From assembly GCA_039654915.1 (NCBI GenBank), contig CM077600.1, positions 69,015,992 through 69,079,991 on the forward strand: a DNA stretch of 64,000 nucleotides, read 5' to 3'. Below, piece by piece: positions 22,278-34,100 of this stretch (the first letter of the stretch is position 1; every line of letters starts with the position of its first letter). The stretch is from Aquilaria yunnanensis (lineage: Eukaryota > Streptophyta > Magnoliopsida > Malvales > Thymelaeaceae). The notes under the pieces are model-generated. The model did not search any database, was not told the DNA's origin, and saw only the letters and a list, made by a program, of their open reading frames with translations. Made by a program: the position numbers and the translations under genes.

Positions 22278-24354
22278 TGTTTGGAAGTAACTGGAAACAT
22301 TCACAACTAGTTTGCAATGTAATGGAAACATTCCAAACCTGTTCGAAGTGAAAATGAAACATTCAAAACTTCTTTGGAATGAAATGGAAAATTCACAACT
22401 TGTTGGGATTGAAATGGAAACATTAACAACTAGTTCAAAATGAAATGGAAGCATTCCCAACGTGTTTGGAATGAACTGGAAACATTCACAACTAGTTTGG
22501 AAAGAAATGAAAACATTCCCAACCTGTTCATAGTGAAAATCAATCATTCAAAACTTGTTTGGAATGGTATGGAAACATTCACAACTTGTTTGGAACGAAA
22601 TGGAAACATTGACAACTTGTTTTGAACGAAATGGAAACAACTAGTTCGGAATGAAATGGAAGCATTCCCAACCTGTTTTGAATGAAAATGAAACATTCAA
22701 AAGTTGTTTGAAATGAAATCAGAACATTCACAACTTCTTTTGAACGAAATGTAAGCATTCACAACTTGTTTGGAATGGTATGGAAACATTCACAACTTGT
22801 TTGGAATGAAGTGGAAACATTCACAACTTGTTTGGAATGAAATGGAAACATTCACAACATGTTTGGAATAACTGGAAACATTTACAACTAGTTTGGAAAG
22901 AAATGGAAACCTTCCCAACATATTCGGTGTGAAAATGAAACATTCAAAACTTGTTTGGAATGAAATGGAAACATTCACAACTTGTTTGGAGTGAAATGGA
23001 AACATTCACAACTAGTTCGGATTGAAATGGAAGCATTCCCAACCTGTTTGGAATGAAAATGAAACATTCAAAACTTGTTTGGAATGAAATCAGAACATTC
23101 ACAACTTGTGTTGAATGAAATGTAAGCATTCATAACTTGTTTGGAACGATATGGAAACATTCACAACTTGTTTGGAATGAATTGGAAACATTCACAACTT
23201 GTTTGGAATGAAATGGAAACATTCACAACTTGTTTGGAATGAAATGGAAACATTCACAACATGTTTGGAGTGAAATAGAAACGTTCACAACCTGTTTGGA
23301 ATGAAATGGAAACATTCACAACTTGTTTGGAATGAAATGGAAACATTCACTACTAGTTTGGAATGAAATGGAAACATTCACAACTACTTTAGAATGAAAT
23401 GGAAACATTCGAAACCTGTTTGGAATGAGAATGAAACATTCGAAACTTGTTTGGATTGAAATGGAAACATTCACAACTTGTTTGGAATGAAATATAAGCA
23501 TTGACAACTTGTTTGGAACGAAATGGAAATATTCACAACTAGTTTGGAACGAAATGGAAACATTCCCAACCTATTTGGAATGAAAATGAAACAATCAAAA
23601 CTTGTTTGGAATGAAATGGAAACATTCATAATTTGTTTCGAATGAAATGGAAGCATTAACAACTTGTTTGGAATGAAAAGGAAACATTCACAACTTGTTT
23701 GGAATGAAATGGAAACTTTCACAACATGTTTGGAATGAAATTGAAACATTCACAACATGTTTGGAATTAACTGGAAACATTCACAACTAGTTTGGAATGA
23801 AATGGAAACATTCCAAACCTGTTCGAAGTGAAAATGAAACATTCAAAACTTCTTTGGAATGAAATGGAAACATTCACAACTTGTTGGGAATGAAAGGAAA
23901 CATTCACAACTAGTTTGGAATGAAATGGAAGCATTCCCAACGTGTTTGGAATGAACTGGAAACATTCACAACTAGCTTGCAAAGAAATGGAAACATTCCC
24001 AACCTGTTCATAGTGAAAATCAAACATTCAAAACTTGTTTGGAATGGTATGGAAACATTCACAACTTGTTTGGAGCGAAATGGAAACATTGACAACTTGT
24101 TTTGAATGAAATGGAAACATTCACAACTAGTTCGGAATGAAATGGAAGCATTCCCAACCTGTTTGGAATGAAAATAAAACATTCAAAAGTTGTTTGAAAT
24201 GAAATCAGAACATTCACAACTTCTTTTGAACGAAATGTAAGCATTCACAACTTGTTTGGAATGGTATGGAAACATTCACAACTTGTTTGGAATGAAGTGG
24301 AAACATTCACAACTTGTTTGGAATGAAATGGAAACATTCACAACATGTTTGGAA
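22278..24354. repeat. 31-bp tandem satellite, left block
   Basis: About 67 head-to-tail copies of a 31-bp monomer beginning GGAATGAAATGGAAAC; a clean example is 23205-23235. Monomers differ at a few positions (GTTT/GTTC/GGTT, AAC/CCC starts). A marker variant CTGTTCGAAG recurs at 22339 and 23819, giving a 1480-bp higher-order period. The block continues at 48756 after the transposon cluster. Confidence 0.97.
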
Positions 24355-25503
24355 TGTTGAAATTCTTGGCGCACCAAGATCCTTTTAAGATAGGATTTGA
24401 GCTCATTGAGCTAACTCTAGCTTGAATAGCTATCTACGGAAGCTAGAAGTAGCTCCCTGTAGCTCAAGTCAGCTCACTTCAGCTATAAGTAGCTCAAAGT
24501 AGCTGGACTTCAGCTCAAGTTAGCTTAAGTCAGCTCAAGTCAGCTTACTTCAGCTATAAGTAGCTCAAAGTAGCAGGACTTCAGCTCAAGTTAGCTCAAG
24601 TTACCTCAAGTCAGCTCAAGTCAGCTCACTTCAGCTTTTGGCAGCTGAGTGTGGCTGGACTTCAGTTCACTTCAGCTGAGAGCAGCTAACTCCAGCTCTA
24701 GGTCAGCTCTAGGAGCTGGACCTCAGTTCATGGTGCTTGGTTGGAGCTCAATGGCGCATAGGTAGCATAGTGAGCTAGCTTTGTGCCAACTCACCTTGCT
24801 TTTAGCTCAAAACCATCAAGAGACACATCTTTTGTGTAATGGTATGTCTCTTCATCAAGAGATGACTATTGGCTAAAAGAACATGTCCTTTCATCCAAAG
24901 GAAGTGTTCCTTGAGTGAATAGACATGTATATTCGCCCATGAGGTGGTTGGGGTGGTTATTGCACCAAGAATGATGTCTTTTGACATCAAGAGACATGTA
25001 TATTCGCCCATAAGGTAGTTATGGGGTGGTTATAGGCCAAAGGAAGTATTCCTTGGCTAAAAGACATGTATTTTTCCCACCATACATGACCCTTAGCCAA
25101 AGGAAGTTTTCTTTGGCTTAAAAGACACCTTTCTTGGTGTAAAGGTGTGCCTTTTGGTCATCTATAAATAGCCTTTAGTGGCTGGCCATTTTAAACATGA
25201 ATTTGCACTCCATTTGCTCCATTTTCTTGAGAGAAAATTGTTCTCCTCCTATTTCCTTTAGAGTCCAAAATATTAAACACTTCTTGACAGCATTGTGGGT
25301 GGATTTACATAGAGATTGTTCATCTCTATTTCAAGCTTCAAGGCGCTCCTCTAAGATCAAGTTCTCCCCCAAGTTTTCACCAAAGATAACCAAGAAGAAA
25401 GGTGCACATCTTTTCTTGGTTTAGTAGCATGTTAGGTTTCATTTGTTATGTATGTTCTTTGTAGCATGCTAGGATTTATTTAACACAACATATATGTGAT
25501 GAT
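24355..25503 (+). mobile_element. Old copia solo LTR, left part
   Basis: Starts TGTTGAAATTC in the satellite after the duplicated TGGAA (24350-24354) and stops at 25503, where copia-2 is inserted. The right part is 48631-48755. Together they make about 1274 bp, a single LTR with satellite on both sides. The internal region has therefore been lost, most likely by LTR-LTR recombination. Confidence 0.85.
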
Positions 25504-26909
25504 TGTTGGAATTCTTGGCGCACCAAGATCCTTTTAAGCTACGATTTGAGCTCATTGAGCTAACTCTAGCTTGAATAGCTATCTAAGGCAGCTAGAAGTA
25601 GCTCCCTGTAGCTCAAGTCAGCTCACTTCAGCTATAAGTAGCTCAAAGTAGCTGGACTTCAGCTCAAGTTAGCTCAAGTCAGCTCAAGTCAGCTCACTTC
25701 AGCTTCCGGTAGCTGAATGTTGCTAGACTTCAGCTCAAGTCAGCTTACTTCAGCTATAAGTAGCTCAGAGTAGCAGGACTTCAGCTCAAGTCAGCTCAAG
25801 TTAGCTCAAGTCAGCTCAAGTCAGCTCACTTTAGCTTTTGGTAGCTAAGTGTAGCTGGACTTCAGTTCACTTCAGCTGAGAGCAGCTAACTCCAGCTCTA
25901 GGTCAGCTCTAGGAGCTGGACCTCAGTTCATGCTGCTTGGTTGGAGCTCAAAGGAGCTCAATGGTGCATAAGTAGTATAGTAAGCTAGCTTTGTGCCAGC
26001 TCACCTTGCTTTTAGCTCAAAACCACCAAGAGACACATCTTTTGTGTAAAGGTATGTCTTTTCATCAAAAGAGATGACTATTGGCTAAAAGAACATGTCC
26101 TTTCATCCAAAGGAAGTGTTCCTTGAGTGAATAGACATGTATATTCGCCCATGAGGTGGTTGGGGTAGTTATTGCACCAAGAATGATGTCTTTTCACATC
26201 AAGAGACATGTATTTTCGCCCATAAGGTAGTTATGGGGTGGTTATAGGCCAAAGGAAGTGTTCCTTGGCTAAAAGACATGTATTTTCGCCATAAGGTAGT
26301 TATGGGGTGGTTATAGGCCAAAGGAAGTGTTCCTTGGCTAAAAGACATGTATTTTCGCCACCATACATGACCCTTAGCCAAAGGAAGTGTTCTTTGGCTT
26401 AAAAGACACCCTTCTTGGTGTAAATGTGTGCCTTTTGGTCATCTATAAATAGCCTTTAGTGGCTGGACATTTGAAGCACAAATTTACACTCTATTTGCTC
26501 CATTTTTCTTGAGAGAAAATTATTCTCCTCCTATTTCCTTTAGAGGCCGAAATATTAAACACTTTTTGAGAGCATTGTGGGATAGAGATTGTTCATCTCT
26601 ATTTCAAGCTTCAAGGTGCTCCTCTAGGATCAAGTTCTCCCTCAAGTTTTTTTCGCTAAAGATAACCAAGAAGAAAGGTGCACATCTTTTCTTGGTTTAG
26701 TAGCATGTTAGGTTTCATTTTCGTATATTCTTAGTAGCATGCTAGGATTTATTTAACACAACTTGTATGTGATCTTGATATGTTATATAATATGTTATGC
26801 ATGCCTATATCCATGTTGAATTCAAATGAACAAATATGCATGTGGCATATACATGAGTAGATAACATAAAAGTATGTTATCATAAGATCATAAGATCCTG
26901 AAATCTTCA
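25504..26909 (+). repeat. Copia-2 5' LTR
   Basis: 1406-bp LTR from TGTTGGAATTC to AAATCTTCA. The U3 part (25540-25930) is dominated by AGCTCAAGTC-type repeats. A roughly 65-bp unit is tandemly repeated at about 26205-26350. Downstream come the TATA box and a 5' untranslated part. Confidence 0.92.
26444..26452 (+). promoter_or_regulatory. Copia LTR TATA box
   Basis: TATAAATAG, conserved at the same place in every copy of this LTR in the window (for example 25163 and 48151 regions), placing transcription start about 30 bp downstream. Confidence 0.75.
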
Positions 26910-27175
26910 ATTGGTATCAGAGCCTAGGTCATGAATATGTATATGTTGCATGTAGTGAGCATGATTTAGGATGATACATATGTGTATCATTGTGATAAGG
27001 CTAATGAAGGATATGTGTATGGAGCAATGAAGGCATGTTTGTGTATTTCTAATTGAATGCTATATGCATCTCTTTTGCCATATATGAGCATGTTAGAAGT
27101 TGTTTCATACACATGTTGCTTTGTTGAGTCTTGTTGTGTAAATTGAACTAAAACATGTGAATTGCATCAATGTAG
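26910..27175 (+). other. Copia-2 leader with primer binding site
   Basis: The primer site TGGTATCAGAGCC at 26912-26924 is complementary to initiator tRNA-Met. The rest is an AT-rich leader up to the gag ATG at 27176. No other feature is seen. Confidence 0.88.
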
Positions 27176-30147
27176 ATGGCTTGTAAGAATATAGTTGCAG
27201 AATTAAACCGTGACCTCAAATTGGATGGTGAAAACTATTCAATTTGGCAACAGAAGGTCAAATTCATTTTAACTGAGCAAGATACTCTTGATGTGCTCAC
27301 TCAAGAGATCATGTCTCCTACTGAGGGACAGGATAGGACTGCCTATGAGGCATTCCTTAAGAAGAACTCTATGTGTAGAGTCACTCTCCTCTCCACTATG
27401 GTGGATGAGATTATGGTGGAATTCTCCATGCTTGAGGGGGTTAAGGCCATATGGGACTCAGTCAAGGCCAAGTATGGAGATGTTTCTATAGAGAAACAAC
27501 GCTCAATGATTCTCAGGTTTGAGAAATATGTGAAGCGTGTTGATCACTCTATGAGTGCTCACTTGCGTGAGATGTCACGCATGATCCACCAACTCAAGAC
27601 AGCAGGGCATGTGCTCACTGATGAGCAACAAGTGCAAGCAATAATCCGTTCCCTGCCCAATGAGGAATGGCAGTTGATGAAGGTCAACTTACGCCATAAC
27701 CCTCAAATAATGTCATTTGATGACATTGCTCATCACCTCCTGCTTGAGGCTGAGGTGATGGCCCTTAAGGACCATTCTAAGGCATATGTTGCCTCATCCT
27801 CTATCCAGAAGGGATGGAAGAAGAGTGGTGGCAAAGGAGGGCTAGGGAAGGGCAAGGGAAAAGATCCTGCTTCCAAGAAAAGGTTCAAGAAGAAGCGGGA
27901 CATAAGCAAGCTGAAGTGCTTCAACTGTGGGTATAATGGACACTTTGCAAAGGATTGTAAGGGTCCACCCAAGGTATATACATACCCTTCTACTTCCATT
28001 GTACATGTTGTGTCATGTACATTACTAACTGAGTGCAATTCTTTGTGGATTGTAGACTCAGGAGCAACAGACCACATAGCCCGGGACAGGTCCTGGTTTG
28101 TGGCCTACAGGAAGCTCTCAAAAGGAGCTAAGCATGTTTCAGTGGGAAATGATGCCAAGCTGGAAGTAGAAGGCATAGGAACATGTAAAATTCCTATGAA
28201 TATTGGATATTTGTATCTAATAGATGTATTGTATGTACCAAACATTTGTAGAAATTTGATTTCTATAAGTTCTTTGTTGAAGTACAATTATTGCTTTAAC
28301 TTCTTTAATAATAATGTGTCTATTATTAAAGATAATAAGATAGTATGCACTTGCTCAGTTAATAATGGGCTTTATGAGTTGAAGCCAACTAACCATTCTG
28401 TTGCAAGTCCTAGTTGCTATGTGACAGAAGTTACAAATGAAATAAGATGGCATGAGAGGTTGGGTCATATTGGTCAAGATAGAATGGACAAGCTAGCCAA
28501 GAGTGGCTTGCTAGGTTCCATGACCAAGGCTGTCCTTCCAAGTTGCCAATCATGCCTAGAGGGCAAAACCACAAGAAAGCCTTTTGGCAAAGCAACTAGG
28601 AGAGGTGAGGCACTAAGTTTCGTTCACTCTAACCTATGTGGGCCAATGAGGGTTGAATCTAGAAATCGATTCAAGTATTTCATCACATTCACAGATGATT
28701 ACACTCGATTCACCCACATCTACCTACTAAGAAACAAGGTAGAGGCCTTGGCATGCTTTGAGAAGTATGTACACTTGGTTGAGAACCAAGTAGGTAAGAA
28801 GGTTAAGTCCTTGAGGACAGATAGGGGTGGAGAGTATACATCAAATGCATTCAAGGCATTTTGTGACTTGAAGGGTATTGAAAGGGAGTTTACTCTTCCT
28901 TGGACACCCCAACAGAATGGAGTGTCTGAGAGGAAGAAAAGAACTCTTATGGACATGGTACGTTCCATGATGGCAAAGGCCAACTTAGACATCACTTATT
29001 GAAGTGATGCACTGTTGTGTGTAGTTCATGTCCTTAACAGAGTACCTACCAAGAATGTGAGCTCTTTTCCCTATGAGTTATGGAAGAAGAAAACTCCTAA
29101 CCTAAACTATTTACGCCCTTGGGGTTGTTTAGCTTATGTTCACATAACGGACCATCCTTTGGGAAAGTTGGGTCCAAGAGGGAGGAGGTGTTCCTTCCTT
29201 GGTTATGTTGAACAATCTAGGGGTTATGTGTTCTTGGATATAAGTCACAAAACTGGGAACATCTTTGATGCAAGGAATGCTAACTTTGTGGAGGATGAGT
29301 TCCCCAAAGTTGGTGAGCGTGGTGACTTAACCTCATTAAGGCAAATCCTAGATGAGGATCAACCAAGTGTCATAGGGACACCTGGGACACATGCACCTAC
29401 TCTAGAGGGAGTACCTCAACCACATGGAGCAATGGCTCCAGAAATGCCTGTTGTTGTGGACCAACATGACCAAGACCTCCAAGAGGAAGGTTTTGTTCAA
29501 TAGGGAGTTGAGGATACTCAAGAGCAAAATGTTGAGCCTCAACAGATGGAGCATGAGTTGCCTCCATCTCAGCCTACATTGAGAAGATCAATGAGGAAAT
29601 TTGGACCACCTAAAGAATGGTGGAACTTGGATAGTGAGGCAAATTTGGTTGCATCTAAGATAGATGAGCCAAGTAACATTAAGGAGGCTCTTGAGGGTGC
29701 ACAGAGGGAAGAGTGGCTAAATGCAATGAAGGATGAGTTGCAGTTAATGCAACTCAATGGGGTTTGGGAGCTAAGTGATCTTCCTCCAGGCCGTAAGGTA
29801 ATTGGGAACAAGTGGGTTCTCAACATCAAGGTGAACTTTGATGAAAGTATCGAAAGATACAAGGCCCGTTTGGTGGCCAAGGGTTTTACACAGAAGGAGG
29901 GTGTTGATTTCAAAGACACCTTCTCTCCTGTTGTAAAATTCACTTCCATCAGGATATTACTGGCCATCGTGGCAAATCTGGACCTAGAGTTACATCATAT
30001 GGATGTAAAGACCGCCTTTCTCAATGGTAATTTGAGTGAGGAGATATATATGAGACAACCTGAGGGGTTTGTCCAAAAGGGTCAAGAGGACAAGGTATGT
30101 AGACTAAAGAAGTCTATCTATGGTCTTAAGCAAGCTTCAAGACAGTG
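27176..30147 (+). pseudogene. Copia-2 gag-pol, 5' part
   Basis: Same protein order as copia-1: Gag with CCHC knuckle (CFNCGYNGHFAKDC), protease (WIVDSGATDH), integrase (TDDYTR, RTDRGGE, SERKKRT) and the first half of RT up to YGLKQASRQ. There CRM-3 interrupts it. The single frame carries TGA 29000-29002 (Trp in copia-1) and TAG 29501-29503, the same codon 776 stop as copia-1. No frameshift occurs in this part. The coding region resumes at 37621. Confidence 0.92.
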
Positions 30148-31134
30148 TGATGCGAACCACGATGGTATAAAGACCATGAAACGCGCCCAAGATGTTTTTC
30201 AAGCTCCATAAGACATCAAAGAGACTGGGTTTGAAGACCCCCACCCCTAATCAACCTGTGACTAGAAACGAGAAGTATAGAACTCCAAGAACACAAGCAC
30301 ACTTGTGCACCAAGGCAGTCCACAAAGAACCAAAGAGAAAACCTCTCCAAAGAGCAATATTATTTTGAAATTTTTCTGTGTGTTTAAATCCAGAATATGT
30401 GCCTTTATATAGGCCTAAACTAGGGTTAAAATCTGGGCAAAATTCACAGCCTAAATCCCTTAGGAATCCTAGATACAAAGACATAGGAAATCCTAGTCAA
30501 ATTAGGACTCTAATTCCTAGTTTGAACAAGTTTAATGAAAGCAGCGTATGCCACTTGTCCAAAACGATTTAAAACTATTCCATAGCCTAAATAACTTCCT
30601 AAATAATGTATCTAAATAGGATTTGAACGAAAATAAAATATAAATACAAGATTAAACCCGAAAACTCCCAAATAGCCTTTTTGGGTGCATTTTGGGCACT
30701 TTAAGGTTCTCTCTTGTATCTTCAGCTCCAAGCTTGAATCTTTGAGTTCCAATGGCATGAATCTTCATATTAGATGTGGTAATGAAGGTCTAGAAAGTTA
30801 GAGCTCAAAAATCCAGCTTATGGACACAAAATGCAATAAGAACACTTAAGGTGGCTCAAATGGTGCACTTTGAGTGGTGTCCTTGGTGTCCTTGTTTTGT
30901 GACTTATCTAAGCACTCCAGAACTGAGTACCAAGCATATCCATCATGTACATATGGTGTCTTGAAAGTTCCAGCAGCTCCTTGTGAATTTTCATGTCCAT
31001 TCTCCATGAAGAAACTTGAAACAAAGCCTTGTATTGCACTTGAGAGCTCCTTAGCTTTCTTCCTTGTCATAGGTCCACTAGAAACCTTCAATGAGTCCTT
31101 GCCTTCTCCATGTGTGCCTTCCTTGATCATATCA
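30148..31134 (-). repeat. CRM-3 3' LTR
   Basis: 987-bp LTR. It includes the last 96 codons of pol (stop 30846-30848). Confidence 0.93.
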
Positions 31135-34100
31135 ACTCCCCCCTCCTTAGAAGGATTCATCCACGAATCTGCACGTTCAAATAGAGACAAATCAGAAACA
31201 TTAAAAGTAGCACTCACATTATACTCACCCGGCAAGTCTAGCATGTATGCGTTGTCATTGATCTTTTTAATGACTTGGAATGGACCATCTCCTCTTGGAT
31301 GAAGCTTAGTCCTCCTTGCAGCTGGAAATCTTTCTTTTCTCAAGTGTAACCAAACCCAATCTCCAGGCTCAAACACAACTCTCCTTTGGCCTTGATTGGC
31401 TTTTTTAGCAACTTGTTGATTTTTGAGTTCAATTTGTTGCTTAACCTTCTCATGCAACTTCTTGATGCTCTCGGCCTTCTTACTACCATCCAAACTAGAT
31501 ACCTCATGAGTACGTAATGGTAAAAGATCCAATGGAGTTAAAGGATTAAAACCATAAACAATCTCAAAAGGTGACAAATTAGTAGTAGAATGCATGGATC
31601 TATTATAAGCAAATTCTACATGAGGCAAACAATCTTCCCAAGCTTTCAAATTTTTACCAATGATAGCCCTAAGCATGGAACCTAAAGTCCTATTAGTTAC
31701 CTCAGTTTGCCCATCAGTTTGTGGGTGACAAGATGTAGAAAACAAAAGCTTAGTTCCTAACTTACCCCACAAAGTCCTCCAAAAGTGGCTTAGAAACTTA
31801 GTATCTCTATCCGAAACTATTGTTCAGGAACACCATGAAGTCTAACAATTTCTTTGAAAAACAATTTAGCCACATGAATAGCATCATCAGTTTTATTGCA
31901 TGGAATAAAATGAGCCATCTTAGAAAACCTATCAACAACAACAAAGATTGAGTCACGGTTTCCTTTAGTCCTAGGCAATCCAACAATGAAGTCCATAGAA
32001 ATATCTACCCATGGATGACTAGGTGTAGGAAGTGGTGTGTATAACCCATGTGAAGTGTGAGTGGATTTTGCCTTCCTACATGCAATGCATTGCTCACATA
32101 CCTTCTTCACATCCTTTACCATATTCGGCCAATGGTAATGTTCCTTCAAAGTATGCAAAGTCTTGGCTTGTCCAAAGTTACCCATAAGTCCTCCACAATG
32201 AGCTTCCTTTGTGAGCAATTCCCTCAAAGATGTCTTTGGTATGCACAACCTGTTTTCTTTGAAAAGAAAGCCATTAACTTGGTAGAACTTCTCAAAAGCA
32301 AACTTAAAACACTTAGAATAAATCTCACCGAAATCATCATCACTAGCATACAAATCCTTCAAGTGTTCAAAACCCAAAACTTTTGCATCTAAAGCCGAAA
32401 GTAAAGCATACCTTCTTGAAAGTGCATCCGCCACTATATTATCCTTACCTTGCTTGTATTTGATAACATATGGGAATGACTCAATAAACTCTACCCATTT
32501 AGCATGCCTTCTATTCAACTTACCTTGCCCACTAAGAAACTTAAGGGCTTGGTGATCAGTGTGAATCACAAACTCTCTTGGCCACAAATAATGTTGCCAA
32601 GTCTCCAAAGCTCTTACCAAAGCATAGAGCTCCTTGTCATATGTGGGATAGTTCAAGCTAGCACCATTCAACTTCTCACTAAAGTATGCAATGGGGCGGC
32701 CTCCTTGCATCAACACAGCTCCAATGCCTATACCTGAAGCATCACACTCAACTTCAAAAGTATTAGCAAAGTTAGGCAAAGCTAAAAGTGGTGCATGGCA
32801 TAACTTGTCTTTTAACAACCCGAAAGCATCTTCTTGAGCTTTTCCCCACTTAAATCCCACATTCTTCTTTATAACTTCAGTTAGAGGTGCAGCAATGGTA
32901 GAAAAATTTCTAACAAACCTCCAATAGAAGCTAGCTAACCCATGGAATGATCTCACCTCAGTAATGGATGTTGGCGTCTGCCATTCTTGTATGGCTCTCA
33001 CCTTCTCTTGATCTACCTCAATTCCATGTGAACTCACAACAAATCCAAGGAAAACAACTTTGTCAACACAAAAAGAGCACTTCTTCAAGTTAGCATACAA
33101 CTTTTGTCCTCTTAAGGTGCTTAGTACTTGTGTGAGGTGTCCAACATGCTCTTCTAAGTTCTTGCTATATACTAGGATATCATCAAAGTACACAACAACA
33201 AACTTTCCAATTAAGTCACGCAAGACATGATTCATAAGTCTCATGAAAGTACTAGGAGCATTAGTTAGTCCAAAAGGCATAACTAACCATTCATAAAGTC
33301 CAAACTTGGTTTTGAAAGCAGTTTTCCATTCATCCCCTTCCCTCATTCTAATTTGATGGTACCCACTTTTTAAATCAATCTTTGAAAACAAAGTAGAACC
33401 ATGCAACTCATCAAGCATATCATCAAGTCTAGGAATAGGATGTCTATACTTTACAGTGATCTTGTTGACAGGCCTACAATCCATGCACATGCGCCATGAG
33501 CCATCCTCCTTTGGCACCAAAAGTACAGGCACGGCACAAGGACTCAAACTTTCCCTCACAAGGCCTTTGTCCAACAACTCCTTTACTTGCTTCTCAATCT
33601 CTTTAGTCTCCTCAGGATTGGTTCTATAGGCTGGCCTATTTGGAATTGGTGTTCCCGGGACTAGGTCTATTTGATGCTCAATGCCTCTAATTGGAGGCAA
33701 ACCCCTCAGATCTTCATGGAAAACATCTTCAAAGTCCTGCAAAAAAGATATAACGACACTAGGAAGATGTGTTAGATTATTGACAACAAGTAAAGATTCT
33801 TTGTAAATTAGAAGGAGCACTGGTCTTTGTGCTTGAATGGCTTTCCTCACATCACTCATTTTAGCAATATAGCACTCTTTTTTGCCACTCAACTTCCTCT
33901 CATTCTTTTCTCTTGGGAACTCTCCACTCTTCTTCCTTTCATGGTCACTCACCTTACTTGTTCTCTCATTTTGTCTCTCGGCTTTCCCCTCTTCACTCTT
34001 GCCCTCAACTTTCCCCTCATTTATTTTTCTCTCAACCTTACTTTGAAGTTTCCTTTGATCCTCCAAAACTTGTTGTGGTGAAAGTGGACTAAGTGTAATC

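Noticed and set aside
22275..24244. Many 60-155 codon open frames over the satellite (FHSKQVVNVSISFQTS-type repeats)
   Set aside because: They are translations of the 31-bp repeat: three monomers are 93 bp, a multiple of three, so any stop-free monomer run is open. The same applies to 48676-63000. No start context or non-repeat content.
22278..24354. Relationship to the GGAAT-type human satellites
   Set aside because: GGAATGAAATGG looks similar, but the 31-bp unit and the rest of the monomer differ and the context is a plant; taken as chance.
26912..26930. tRNA-Met gene fragments
   Set aside because: TGGTATCAGAGCC next to LTRs is a primer binding site, complementary to the tRNA 3' end; there is no cloverleaf around it.
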